Origin: Hofstenia miamia
Lineage: Eukaryota; Xenacoelomorpha; Acoela
Assembly: GCA_004352715.1 (NCBI GenBank)
Contig: SCFE01000047.1
Coordinates: 137,039-184,537 of the forward strand
DNA: 47,499 bases
Direction: 5' to 3'
Part shown: piece by piece, positions 1 to 11,419 of the stretch
Layout: every line of letters starts with the position of its first letter
Position numbering within the stretch: the stretch's first letter is position 1
Notes under the pieces: model-generated
Database searches by the model: none
Told to the model about the DNA's origin: nothing
The model's input: only the letters and a program-made list of their open reading frames with translations
Position numbers and translations under genes: made by a program

Positions 1-843
1 AATAAAAATATTTTTACAATTTATAGCATTTTGGTAAATTTTCTGTGGGGGTACCCCCTTAACCGGATTTTAAGCTGACTAACCGGCTCCTGCAGATTAA
101 CCGGCTTTAACCTGACGGATTAACCGGACCGGATCCGGCACTAGTAACTCCACATTTTATAAGAGTCAAATCTAGTCAAATTTGGTAAACACTGAATTTT
201 AGTTTACTATTACTTTATAGGTATTAGGTTTGGAAGTAGAACTTATTAATTTACATATTAATTAAACTCTGTCCCAGTTAATAAGTAAACCGGTTTTTTA
301 GGAAACTGAGGTAATATGATATAAACACGAGTATATTTTCAAGTTTTGATTTTCATTTTTTTTATAATATGCACAAGATCCTAAACTATCTAATTCGGGC
401 CAAAACCATGGTATTTACGCTATAATAAAACCCCAATTTTTGATACAAAACTTTACTTATTAACTGGGACAGAGTTTAACAAAATATATAAAATATTTGT
501 TTCAGATTTAAGATATTTCAACTTCAATGAGAAATTCAGGTCAAGTTTTAATATAGACACTATTTAGATGGATTTGTATTACTTTGGATTTGAATTTGCG
601 CATTTCATCTCTCATCTAATCTTCCACATGCCAAGCATGTTTTGATTTCAATAATAGAAATGAACAAGAATAATATTGATTTTTGCGGACTCATGTAGAA
701 AATACCCCCGTTTACACGAGATGCCGAGCAGCTAAATTCGGCGGAGTAGCCAATCCGGCACCATTTGTTGATCAAAATTGTTTTTTATAGATTTTATTTA
801 ATCCAGGTTTACACGTGCTCTGCTTTAGTAAAATATATTTATT
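1..843. repeat. Repeat unit, copy A
   Basis: Bases 1-689 match 1273-1961 almost exactly at a constant offset of 1,272 bp, so this is one copy of a duplicated unit; the match resumes at 756-843 against 2313-2402. Near the start (about 58-135) is a GC-richer block with several iterations of TTAACCGG or AACCGG. A perfect inverted-repeat element lies inside (262-479). The copy ends at a single N (844), where the sequence stops matching copy B, so its right edge may be a contig join. No ORF of interest is present. Confidence 0.85.
262..479. mobile_element. MITE-like element with perfect 28-bp inverted ends
   Basis: Bases 262-289 are the exact reverse complement of 452-479, enclosing about 160 bp with no coding potential. 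The ends read TTAAACTCTGTCCC inward, and the short non-coding body is typical of a miniature inverted-repeat transposon. The same element lies at 1534-1751 in the second copy of the host repeat. Superfamily is not clear; the TA/TTAA-rich edges would suit Tc1/mariner or piggyBac-type insertion. Confidence 0.6.
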
Positions 844-1272
844 NTGAAGCTAATTAGGGGCCCTATGCAACCACAGAGAGATTTTGTGCAATTTACGAAA
901 TGATAAGTAGTAGCGTGCATAAATTTGCATTTTTAATTAGTACTCAGCTCATTAAATATACGTAAACCAATTTTCTAAAAAATTAAAGAGATAACATAAA
1001 AAATCTTTCTGTAGTTGCATAGACCAATGGGTGTACTATATACATGCAAAATTTGATATTGGTACTCCTTTCCTTTTTGAAGATTTTTTTTGCCAAAAAT
1101 ATGCAAAATGCAAGAAAATGAAATGTGGAGAAAAACACAGTTAAAGTGCATTTTTGAACAAAAATAAGCCAAAACTTTCAGATATTTTCACATTTTTCAT
1201 GAAATTTGGATGTATTTTCTGAAAAATTATTTTGGATATGTTTAAAGAAGTATATTTTGACTAAATTTAATA
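844..1272. other. Spacer between repeat copies, no gene seen
   Basis: AT-rich sequence between the two repeat copies, beginning at a single-N join. Its only ORF is a 65-codon minus-strand frame (975-1172) of low complexity with no recognisable motif. Nothing else is supported. Confidence 0.5.
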
Positions 1273-1533
1273 AATAAAAATATTTTTACAATTTATAGCA
1301 TTTTGGTAAATTTTCTGTGGGGGTACCCCCTTAACCGGATTTTAAGCTGACTAACCGGCTCCTGCAGATTAACCGGCTTTAACCTGACGGATTAACCGGA
1401 CCGGATCCGGCACTAGTAACTCCACATTTTATAAGAGTCAAATCTAGTCAAATTTGGTAAACACTGAATTTTAGTTTACTATTACTTTATAGGTATTAGC
1501 TTTGGAAGTAGAACTTATTAATTTACATATTAA

Positions 1534-1751
1534 TTAAACTCTGTCCCAGTTAATAAGTAAACCGGTTTTTTAGGAAACTGAGGTAATATGATATAAACAC
1601 GAGTATATTTTCAAGTTTTGATTTTCATTTTTTTTATAATATGCACAAGATCCTAAACTATCTAATTCGGGCCAAAACCATGGTATTTACGCTATAATAA
1701 AACCCCAATTTTTGATACAAAACTTTACTTATTAACTGGGACAGAGTTTAA
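1534..1751. mobile_element. Second copy of the MITE-like element
   Basis: This is the same 28-bp perfect inverted-repeat element as at 262-479, carried inside the duplicated unit at the same offset of 1,272 bp. It is therefore a passenger of the larger duplication and not an independent insertion. Confidence 0.6.
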
Positions 1752-1961
1752 CAAAATATATAAAATATTTGTTTCAGATTTAAGATATTTCAACTTCAAT
1801 GAGAAATTCAGGTCAAGTTTTAATATAGACACGATTTAGATGGATTTGTACTACTTTGGATTTGCCAAGCATGTTTTGATTTCTCATCTAATCTTCCACA
1901 TGCCAAGCATGTTTTGATTTCAATAATAGAAATGAACAAGAATAATATTGATTTTTGCGGA

Positions 1962-2312
1962 NNNNNNNNNNNNNNNNNNNNNNNNNNNNNNNNNNNNNNN
2001 NNNNNNNNNNNNNNNNNNNNNNNNNNNNNNNNNNNNNNNNNNNNNNNNNNNNNNNNNNNNNNNNNNNNNNNNNNNNNNNNNNNNNNNNNNNNNNNNNNNN
2101 NNNNNNNNNNNNNNNNNNNNNNNNNNNNNNNNNNNNNNNNNNNNNNNNNNNNNNNNNNNNNNNNNNNNNNNNNNNNNNNNNNNNNNNNNNNNNNNNNNNN
2201 NNNNNNNNNNNNNNNNNNNNNNNNNNNNNNNNNNNNNNNNNNNNNNNNNNNNNNNNNNNNNNNNNNNNNNNNNNNNNNNNNNNNNNNNNNNNNNNNNNNN
2301 NNNNNNNNNNNN
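1962..2312. other. Assembly gap (351 N)
   Basis: Run of N. By comparison with the sister repeat copy only about 66 bp should be missing. Confidence 0.95.
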
Positions 2313-2799
2313 CGGCACCATTTGTTGATCAAAATTGTTTTTTATAGATTTTATTTAATCCAGGTTTACACGTACTCTGCTTTAGTAAAGTATATTTATT
2401 TTGGTGAATTCTAATTGGTTGCACACAAGGTAGAAAGCCAATCAAAATTGAAAAAATCAAACAAAATGATTGGCAAGTTGTTTATCTATCTCTAATACGG
2501 CTTGATGCGGTGTAGTGAATTCTGTTCTGGGGGAGCAATGGACGATTTTCAAAGTTTTTTAAATTTAATAAAAAATAAACTTTTTATGTACTCTTTGGTT
2601 AAAAAAATGAAGTTTATTAAAAATTGCTAAAATTTACTATACATTACAAAATAGCTGATTGAAGTTTAAGTTTTCTTTCAAAAATTCTGATTGGTCACGT
2701 CATCTGGATAACAATATATATTTGAATTTCTTATACTTAACACTTTAAATTATGAGTTACGTTTAAGCAGACAGCCAAAACTTGCCGTTAATTAGAGAT

Positions 2800-3099
2800 G
2801 AAATGATATGGTACTATTTCGCTAATTGTGAGTCATTTAATGTTCTCGGTGTTCAGAATACAAAGATGAGAAGAGCTGGAAGACCGAATTACTGCGATGA
2901 AGCTGTTGGATATGTAGAAGTAAAAAGAGATGGATTTGTCTGCTATAATCGATGCAAAATGACCCCTGAACCTCCAAAAGCTTTTGATACAAACTCAATG
3001 AAACCATCAGGTGCTACAGGTATAAGAAACTTCATCGTATTCGAATGTTTATATGTAGACCATGATAAAGATTGGGTTACTGGATCTGTGGGTTTTTAA
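2800..3099 (+). pseudogene. Transposon-borne ORF fragment, possibly YqaJ/SWIM-type protein
   Basis: About 100 codons from the first ATG; a slightly longer open frame would need a TTG start at 2782, which is unlikely in an animal. The stretch EAVGYVEVKRDGFVCYNRCK followed by a threonine-proline-glutamate resembles the segment preceding the SWIM zinc finger in YqaJ-domain proteins that are common in invertebrate transposon-rich genomes. That comparison is from memory and weak. The zinc-finger cysteines and the nuclease domain are absent, so this would be a fragment. It lies wholly within the inverted-repeat element, so it belongs to the transposon and is not a host gene. Confidence 0.3.
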
Positions 3100-3174
3100 T
3101 AAAGCATTCAAAACAATCAATAATGGTAGCAACATTTCGAAAATGACATTGAAAAGAAGATATCACATTCCTTC

Positions 3175-3516
3175 TTATTGTATTAAGCAAAGGAAAATAA
3201 TTAAAAGTTTTGAGCAATTGAGGCAGTTGATGTTATAAATTACGATAAGAACTGCATCAATTGAAGTAACTACATTAGCGGCACCAGTGGCTGTCAAATA
3301 ATTAGCAAGTTCTGGAATCATTGCAATGTTGTCCGAAGAAATTCCAAGATAAAACATTGAGCACTCCAAAAGTTTTTCTTTAAATTTAAATTGAGGGGAT
3401 TCGGAAAGTGATCCTTGATGTTCTGAAGGAGATGACTCAGAGAAACCTTGGCTGGACGATGAAGGTTGTTCTGCAAGCGGAATGAGAACAGCTTTTTCTT
3501 TTGACAGACATTTCAA
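3175..3516 (-). CDS. Unrecognised 113-codon ORF inside the inverted-repeat element
   Basis: The product starts MKCLSKEKAVLIPLAEQPSS, continues with a serine-rich, low-complexity acidic stretch (roughly residues 18-45) and ends in a more hydrophobic section with two cysteines. I do not recognise a family. It converges on the plus-strand ORF at 2800-3099 and lies between the transposon arms, so any function would relate to the element. The serine-rich composition and short length also fit a chance open frame. Confidence 0.2.
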   Translation of the reverse strand: MKCLSKEKAVLIPLAEQPSSSSQGFSESSPSEHQGSLSESPQFKFKEKLLECSMFYLGISSDNIAMIPELANYLTATGAANVVTSIDAVLIVIYNINCLNCSKLLIIFLCLIQ

Positions 3517-3736
3517 AACAATAAAAATCCTTTTGTAATGAACTCATTTATATATGTTACCCAGATGACGTGGACCAATCAGAATTTTTGAAAGAAAACT
3601 TAAACTTCAATCAGCTATTTTGTAATGTATATTAAATTTTAGAAACTTTTAATACACTTTTTATCTTATTTGAACCAAAGATACATAAAAAGTTTATTTT
3701 TATTAAATTTTAAAATTTGTTGGAAATGCGTCCATT

Positions 3737-5690
3737 AAATCGAGATAATGCGCATGGACCCGTAGATTATTATAAACTAGGAGTCCATGTAATGAGGCTA
3801 ATAAAGTGGAGCTCGTGTAGACGCATCATTCGCTTTTTACCAGGAACATCCGCCTCGTGTAAACGGTCGTAAAGCCCTTAGGCGCTGCGCGCACTGTTGA
3901 TTTATTTAAAGTTAATTATTTAGTTCATGAAAATTGAGCCCAGGGCTTTCTTTATGGCTGCGCGTACTAGCAATTATACATCACAGCAAAAAAAAATTCC
4001 GCGTACTCTATTGATTAAACCGTTGACAAAAAATAATGGACATAGTGCTTTCAATAGACATGCACACACTGTGATTAATTAATTGATCAATTCGCAAACT
4101 TGAGAGACATTGATTCATTGAGAAGCAAGGCGCCATATTATAATTTATAAGTAAAAGATCATTCTTACAATTGTTAGAAAAGTTATGAGAATAGCTTTAG
4201 GAAGGAGAGTTTCTTGAAAATTGAGCTGAATTAAATGACTTTGAAACATAAGTTCGAGCGATTCTTTAGCATATTATTTAAATACCAAAGCTTTTAATTT
4301 ATTCAAGACAGTCCTTCGCCTGCGCAGGGCCCGGGTCAAAATGATTTAAAAGCAAAATGAAAAAGTAATGTTAAAAACGTCCCTGTTATTATAATAAGGC
4401 TTTCGTGATTTTGTGCCCTTATTTAGTTGTAAAACTGCATAAATCTGTGTTTGCATATGCTATATACAGCTTGCAAAATAAAACTAGGGAGTACTTGTTT
4501 TGTAGTAGAACAATACTTTTAATACTAAAATTTTCAGTGTTAGCAAAAACAATAGATCGCATTAATATTGCATTGTACACTAAAAGATTCCGATCTATTG
4601 CTCACCTTGAAATTCGCATGCATATTATTTCTAAACTAACAATACCGGTACATTCTTTGATATTGTCTTATTTTTAATAAATTAATTATTTCTTTTTTAA
4701 ACAAAGATTTTACTTTGCTTCAATTTATGTTACAGCAAGGTGCCGAACTTCAGTTTCCATTGCGGGATCATAGTGTATGACTTAGGGTTCAATAATGAAG
4801 TAGTGAATTAACCAGCAAAGCAAATAAAGTTTATCATATTACGTTTGGCAATTATACACTAGTGTACAAGGGTTTTGGCAGGAACACGCCCAATGAAATT
4901 TAAATTTTTATTATTCACGAAGGTTAAATTTATTCCTGCAAATTAGAACCTATGCAACCACATATTGTTGGCTCGGGTACTTTTGCAGTCTCCTTCTAAA
5001 TTTTTTCCACTTGCAAGTATTGGGTGTGTCAGCCCCGGATTTGAATTTGATTGCAAATATTAATTCGAATTGTTCCTGATTGAAGTTGAAAAGTTCATAA
5101 ATGTACCACCCTGTGCTTTATTGATTCAGTGGGCCCAGTTATACAGGAATCTCCTATAATGTCGAATAACTATTAAATATAGATTTAGGCTATGTATCCA
5201 GATATCAATAATTCGATTAATGCAGTTAATAATTTTCAAACCTTGCATAACGTTTCATCCCTACATCGAATCATAATAATATAAATGTCATGTAAATTAT
5301 TTGATTTTAAAACTTTCAACAATTTATTTTACATTCCTCAGTAAAGTATATATAATCTAAATATAAAAAATGTCTATATTACATTGCTTTAATTAATTTC
5401 TCAATTATTTAGGTTGACTACATAGTGAGAAAAATAATTTCTAAAGAAACAAAGTTCATCTCAAACATTTGCAATGATCATCATAGCCTACACAATTTGT
5501 GCTAAGTAAAATAATGGATATTCAATAATTATTCAAGAATTGAAAACTTCTTGAATATTTATATTTAGGTTTTAATTTTTCATAAATTAATTTTAAGAAT
5601 ATTCAGAGAAAAACGGTCAAATATTTTCAATCCCTAATAGTGTGATGTTAATTAAATGAATAGAATGCAGGTGCATATTAACACATAACC
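3737..5690. other. Non-coding interval, no gene seen
   Basis: AT-rich sequence with only short chance frames (for example 4405-4677 plus). One detail: CTCGTGTAAACG at 3853-3864 is the reverse complement of CGTTTACACGAG at 709-720 in the first repeat copy, and related GTTTACACG words occur near 785-815 and 2362. They may be scattered ends of one repeat family, but no element boundary could be drawn. Confidence 0.5.
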
Positions 5691-5924
5691 CTGTTTACAT
5701 GTTGTGTACTATTTAAACGTGTAAAGAAATGCGTCTTAGCGCAAAGGAATTGTTTAAATATCAAGATAAAACGACATGCATTTAGTTTCAAATAATTGTA
5801 AGTTAATATTAAATTTGCATTTGCACTGCATTACTTGACCGTTAGAAGGCTTATAAATTGTTGAATTAAATTTCGTCCAATGCAAAACTCAGTCATGTTA
5901 TAACATATCTTAGTAACTTTAAAT
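5691..5924 (+). promoter_or_regulatory. 5' flank and candidate core promoter of TRIM copy 1
   Basis: This stretch is conserved with the flank of TRIM copy 2 (26087-26325). That includes a TATAAA at 5852-5857 in the shared context GGCTTATAAATT, and an initiator-like TCAGTC at 5889-5894, about 35-40 bp downstream, ahead of the ATG at 5925. In copy 2 the initiator position reads TTAGTC. Conservation between paralogs and the TATA/initiator spacing suggest the core promoter; the exact start site is inferred. Confidence 0.5.
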
Positions 5925-7159
5925 ATGGCGGAGAGTGATGAATGCTTAACATGTTCTATTTGTCTAGAAACATTAAATAATCCTCATCTTCTGCAGTGTT
6001 TTCATTCTTTCTGTTATGACTGTTTGCTAAAAATCAGTAAGAATAAAAATGTTGTTCCTTGTCCTTGTTGTAGAACACCCACCAATGTTAGAAATTGGAA
6101 GAAGGACATCCGCGGTCAGGAACTCTTGGATTACATTAAGAAAACCACATTGCAAAAATCTATTGATTTAAAGTCTTGCATCGAATGCAAATGCAATATT
6201 AATGATGATGAAAATCAATTGTGTAAAGAATGCTCTGGCATGGTTTGCGTTAATTGCACAGTTCTTCATAAGAATTCGGAAAATACAAAATCGCACACTA
6301 TTTACTCTCTTATTTCTAATAATCCGTCGATTTGTAATACTCACAACAAAGATCTGGAATTATTCTGCGAAGAAATTGGTTGTACTACTGCAATTTGTGA
6401 ATCGTGTGCGGTCAGTGATCATCAAGGTCATTCAACATGCACTATTAATGACCAAGCTGAAGCTTATTTAACTGATATGTCTGAAATGGTTGAGAACAAT
6501 GAAGTTAAAATAAAAAAATATGAAGACACGATTTCATTTTTTAACAAAGCTAAAGCTGATTTACATAATTACATGAAAGATATTGAATCACTGCTTAATG
6601 AATCACGCGATTCTGTCATGGAAATTGTAAATCAAGTGTATGACGAACAATTCAAGAATTTAAATAAGATGTATGATAAAATTTTTCAGACATATGAAAA
6701 AGAAATCAATGAATTGTTAGAAGTGAAGGCTGATTATGAAAAAATGAAGAACTTATTTACACATCTTTCATCAAAGCCAACAGATTTTAATATTCTCCAT
6801 TATTTTCAGAGCTTTCAAATACAATCCAATTATGAANNATTTTTCAGACATATGAAAAAGAAATCAATGAATTGTTAGAAGTGAAGGCTGATTATGAAAA
6901 AATGAAGAACTTATTTACACATCTTTCATCAAAGCCAACAGATTTTAATATTCTCCATTATTTTCAGAGCTTTCAAATACAATCCAATTATGAAAAAGAC
7001 CTCACACAGTTCAAATTTAGCTGTAAAAAACCTAACCAGGGAGAACCATTGACAGTAAGAAGAGCTTTGCATTCATTTATTGGCCAGTTTGATTTAACAC
7101 CAATTCAACAAGGGCGCCCTCTTGCTGTTCGTTTACCACGTCCGCAGAGGGGGTATTAA
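5925..7159 (+). CDS. TRIM-type RING/B-box/coiled-coil protein, copy 1 (assembly-broken)
   Basis: Probable E3 ubiquitin ligase of the tripartite-motif (RBCC) family. The RING is C3HC4: Cys10, Cys13, Cys25, His27, Cys30, Cys33, Cys46, Cys49. A first B-box-like zinc module follows at about 85-124, then a B-box 2 with Cys137, His140, Cys148, Cys153, Cys158, Cys161, His166, His169, and a charged helical coiled coil at about 178-290. No NHL or B30.2/SPRY domain follows, so substrate choice is unknown. ATGGCGG at 5925 is the start shared with copy 2. A two-N join at 6837-6838 carries the same 156 bp on both sides (6681-6836 and 6839-6994), which breaks the frame. Treated as one copy, the gene would be a single open frame of about 358 codons, close to the 352 of copy 2. 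The last ~18 residues differ completely from copy 2 and are arginine/proline-rich. Confidence 0.85.
6837..6838. other. Two-N contig join with duplicated flanks
   Basis: The 156 bp before the join (6681-6836) reappear immediately after it (6839-6994). This is the signature of two overlapping contigs placed end to end without merging. It causes the apparent frame break in TRIM copy 1. Confidence 0.9.
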
Positions 7160-7345
7160 GACCAATTTTGGCACTGGTCAGTACAGTGTATTGAGCCTCA
7201 TCTAAAAATAATTGTAAATATTACGTCTATGAATATGAGAATACATTAAATTGAAAACCATATAGCTTTGCATTAAAATCTACCAGTTTGAAAAACTATA
7301 GAAAATCTCTAAGGTACTAAACCAACCTCCTAACTAATAAATTTA
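7160..7345 (+). other. 3' flank of TRIM copy 1
   Basis: Conserved with 27385-27545 after TRIM copy 2 (shared stretch around GAGAATACATTAAATTGAAA). An AATAAA hexamer at 7336-7341 could serve as a polyadenylation signal. The homology is interrupted at 7346 by an inserted element and resumes after 9104. Confidence 0.6.
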
Positions 7346-9104
7346 GTAAAGAAAAGCAGGGTAGTATATATACGGGTTTCTAATAATAATCAGTTTTCAA
7401 TAACTTTTTACACTTTTCTATTGATTTTGATAAGAAAAAAGGCGTTTTTTAGAAATTCTGGATTTGGCAGCCATTGGTCAAAAAAACTGCGGCCATACCT
7501 ATATAAATAATTATTTAATTATACCCCCTTTTTAACTATGTACCAATATCTTTTTGAGCAATTTTTTTACATTTTTTAGAAAACCTGCATTTCCCCCCAA
7601 CATCCCAAAATGTTTTTGAAGCCATAAAGAAACTATGTAAAGAGAAATTTTGATTGTTTGAATTAACAATTTTACTGTTTTTTAACTAGTTATTTATATT
7701 ATAATNNNNNNNNNNNNNNNNNNNNNNNNNNNNNNNNNNNNNNNNNNNNNNNNNNNNNNNNNNNNNNNNNNNNNNNNNNNNNNNNNNNNNNNNNNNNNNN
7801 NNNNNNNNNNNNNNNNNNNNNNNNNNNNNNNNNNNNNNNNNNNNNNNNNNNNNNNNNNNNNNNNNNNNNNNNNNNNNNNNNNNNNNNNNNNNNNNNNNNN
7901 NNNNNNNNNNNNNNNNNNNNNNNNNNNNNNNNNNNNNNNNNNNNNNNNNNNNNNNNNNNNNNNNNNNNNNNNNNNNNNNNNNNNNNNNNNNNNNNNNNNN
8001 NNNNNNNNNNNNNNNNNNNNNNNNNNNNNNNNNNNNNNNNNNNNNNNNNNNNNNNNNNNNNNNNNNNNNNNNNNNNNNNNNNNNNNNNNNNNNNNNNNNN
8101 NNNNNNNNNNNNNNNNNNNNNNNNNNNNNNNNNNNNNNNNNNNNNNNNNNNNNNNNNNNNNNNNNNNNNNNNNNNNNNNNNNNNNNNNNNNNNNNNNNNN
8201 NNNNNNNNNNNNNNNNNNNNNNNNNNNNNNNNNNNNNNNNNNNNNNNNNNNNNNNNNNNNNNNNNNNNNNNNNNNNNNNNNNNNNNNNNNNNNNNNNNNN
8301 NNNNNNNNNNNNNNNNNNNNNNNNNNNNNNNNNNNNNNNNNNNNNNNNNNNNNNNNNNNNNNNNNNNNNNNNNNNNNNNNNNNNNNNNNNNNNNNNNNNN
8401 NNNNNNNNNNNNNNNNNNNNNNNNNNNNNNNNNNNNNNNNNNNNNNNNNNNNNNNNNNNNNNNNNNNNNNNNNNNNNNNNNNNNNNNNNNNNNNNNNNNN
8501 NNNNNNNNNNNNNNNNNNNNNNNNNNNNNNNNNNNNNNNNNNNNNNNNNNNNNNNNNNNNNNNNNNNNNNNNNNNNNNNNNNNNNNNNNNNNNNNNNNNN
8601 NNNNNNNNNNNNNNNNNNNNNNNNNNNNNNNNNNNNNNNNNNNNNNNNNNNNNNNNNNNNNNNNNNNNNNNNNNNNNNNNNNNNNNNNNNNNNNNNNNNN
8701 NNNNNTTTTTTCTTTAATGTAATACTAAAATTTTTAATGAGACCTGTACCTGTCGACCTGATGTGAAACAGACATTGATTCACAATATTTAAAGATTTAA
8801 TTCTCTCTTTAACCAAATTGTGATTAACTTTATTCATTCTTGATATTTTTATTGAGACCTCCAGAGGTTTTCTAAAAAATGCAAAAAATTGCTCAAAAAC
8901 ATATTGGTACATAGTTAAAAAGGGGGTATAATTGAATAATTATTTATACAGGTATGGCCGCAGTTTTTTTGACCAATGGCTGCCAAATCCAGAATTTCTA
9001 AAAAACGCCTTTTTTCTTATCAAAATCAATAGAAAAGTGTAAAAAGTTATTGAAAACTGATTATTATTAGAAACCCGTATATATACTACCCTGCTTTTCT
9101 TTAC
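7346..9104. mobile_element. Inverted-repeat transposon inserted in the TRIM copy 1 flank
   Basis: Arms 7346-7588 and 8863-9104 are near-perfect reverse complements (about 242 bp), ending GTAAAGAAAAGCAGGG and its complement. The interior contains a 1,000-N gap (7706-8705), so any transposase is hidden. The flanks carry an imperfect direct repeat (ACTAATAAATTT on the left, ACTACTAAATTT on the right), and TRIM copy 2 has the uninterrupted sequence at 27535-27545. The element therefore arrived after the TRIM duplication. The 408-codon minus-strand frame across the gap is an artefact. Confidence 0.85.
7706..8705. other. Assembly gap (1,000 N)
   Basis: Exactly 1,000 N, a default scaffold gap size, inside the inverted-repeat element. 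Confidence 0.95.
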
Positions 9105-11419
9105 TACTAAATTTTAAAATTAATTTATGGAAAGATTTCATATTCTATGCTCAGAAGTGAAAGCAGATTCAAACCTTTCTTAATTCTGGTAACTACTTTG
9201 TTCTTAATGAGATTTAGATTACAAAATGCCCATTCATCTGTGTAACCTTTGAAAAATAAATCTTAACATGATGTGCTCAGTGATGATGTTGAGCAACCTT
9301 TTGTTCTGTAGTGTGTTATTTGACAACTCTAAAAACGTTCTTGCTGTGTAAAGTAGATTCACAAATTTAATTTCTTAAAATTTGAAATAATTTTTTTGAA
9401 TATACATAAAAGATAGTTTGTTAAATTTTCAAACAATTCTAATTTGTGCTGACACTATGCATAAATTATTCTTACATCTCTTTGATTATGGGCTATTAAA
9501 ATTATTTATAAGTTGAAATTTTTGCTTTTTGGACAAATTGGCGTAAAATAATATAATTTTTTGGTTTTCATATACTTAGTGCAAAATATAAGTATAAATA
9601 CATACATACTTGCATTCTTGAGCTGTTGTTAAATACAAATAAAATTTAGTGGAATTTTGGTGTATTTATTTCAACGTGTAATGTGCTTATTTCAAATTCA
9701 ACCAAATTTCAATGTTGCTGCAACCAAAAATGTTTATTGGGGTGTGATTACGAGCATTTCATGATTTTAACCTATCCAGTGTTTTTTTAGCAACCGTAAG
9801 CAACGTTTTTGTCGCACTAATGGCCCAAGACTTTGTAGAACGCCAAACTAAATAGTTAAAATAAAAAAATTTCAACAATAACATAAATCTAAAAAGTCTT
9901 TGAAACGAAATTTATTAAAGGCGCTTTTCGACTGATCAAATAACAGTAAGTTCATTCGTACATGATCTGGGTCAATAGAAAAATGTGTCAGATAGAAGAG
10001 AATGATACCAAAAAATCTTAGACATTTTCGGTTGTAAACTTAACTGCCCAATTTGAAAAAAAATTGACAGTAACCACACAGCTCTATCAGTTGACCATGG
10101 AATGGTGTGATCTTGCTGTAGCCTGCTAATGGTTTGCCAAGTTTACAGAAGTTCAGTTCAGAAACATACTACAATTTTTTAGTTGAATTTTAGAATGATT
10201 TTGATCCTGGCCTCAGCAAAGGCTATTTCAATTACATTTCTAGTAATTACTTCAGTAAATTTCAGTGCCATCCCTGTTCAAAATCCAATTAAGATTAAAT
10301 AATTTAATGGCATATTTACATGTATGTATGGCGATGATATATGGGAAAACTCATGCAGTAAACTGCTTTGCATAACTAACTTTTTGTAGAAAATTTATTA
10401 ATAGCGGTGCATTAAGTATAAAAAATGTATAAATACAAATATAGGTTTGAAACTGGAGTTAGTAAAGAATGTTTAGATGTCATTAATGGCATTGATGCGA
10501 TAGCTTAAGCAATATCATTTAACATTAAATAATTCTTGATTTTCTTGCTTTGTATTGTATGATTCATACTAAATTTGTCTATTTTAACTCAATTAAAAGT
10601 TTATTGCTAATAGCCTCTATTACAACGCAGTTTCTTTCATTGATTATCTACTGGTATATTAAAAAATACTAAAATCACTTACAGGTCTTATTAAAGGACT
10701 CTTTTCATTTATCAGACGTCTGTCATAAAATTTAAATTTCTCTTTTGGCTTGTATCAGTCAAAAATCCAAGCAAATGCCTTTCATCCAAAATATTTTTTT
10801 ACCGTATCCTATTGTATAAAATTTATTTGAAAAATTATTAATCATTGTAAAAATACATTTTTTAAATAAAATTGTAATATATTGCAGGGTTTGCACTTAG
10901 ATCAGAGTAGGTACCTTTCTGTTGCACATACCTTTCTATCTTGTGTAAAGCTGACAAGAATGCCTTTACACTTGCATTCTATCACATTCAGTAGAAATTT
11001 TTCAAATTTTGATTCATAATCTGCACTCCTAAATAGCTGACTGACTCACTTTGCTTTATTGACTCATTATTTATTTTTAGTTCTATATCATTTATTATTG
11101 TATTATTTTATTTCAGTGTTTTTATATTATATGTGTGAGGCACTATTTTTATAAATGCAAACAAACAACAGAATTAATAATAATAATTAAATTAAGTCAT
11201 TTCAATTTTTTTATATTATCAATCTTAAAGTTTCTGTAATGTATTCCGTATACTGAGATGAATAGCTGTGCTTAGAAACGACTTTTTCATTATTCACTTC
11301 TTCCTCCTAATTGGTTCAAATACATGAGTTCTTTAGTTTTCTTATCAATTAATTTTGCTCTCAGAATGTCATTTTTATCATATGGCAAAGTATTTTTAGT
11401 TATTTTGAAGAGTGTCATT

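Larger units (their letters stand above)
1273..2402. repeat. Repeat unit, copy B, broken by a gap
   Basis: Second copy of the unit that starts the window. It contains the 28-bp inverted-repeat element at 1534-1751. Around 1850-1920 a short stretch containing GCCAAGCATGTTTTGATTTC is repeated relative to copy A. The 351-N gap at 1962-2312 replaces what is only 66 bp in copy A (690-755), so the gap is probably over-sized. Long open frames crossing the gap are artefacts of the Ns. Confidence 0.8.
2537..3736. mobile_element. DNA transposon with ~185-bp terminal inverted repeats
   Basis: The left arm (about 2537-2721) is an imperfect reverse complement of the right arm (about 3549-3736). Matching blocks include AATGGACG at the outer ends, a stretch around an ACTTTTTATGTA motif in the middle, and CACGTCATCTGG at the inner ends. 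The 830-bp interior holds two convergent broken ORFs (2800-3099 plus, 3175-3516 minus). This is the architecture of a cut-and-paste DNA transposon or a non-autonomous derivative. No full transposase is seen and no clear target-site duplication was found, so the superfamily is open. Confidence 0.75.

Noticed and set aside
1820-2414. Several 126-170-codon ORFs around 1.8-2.4 kb
   Set aside because: Artefacts of the 351-N gap inside the repeat copy.
6202-6471. 89-codon ORF inside TRIM copy 1
   Set aside because: Overlaps the TRIM frame in another phase and lacks any motif.
7686-8912. 408-codon minus-strand ORF
   Set aside because: Nearly all of it is the 1,000-N gap; the rest is the transposon arm.
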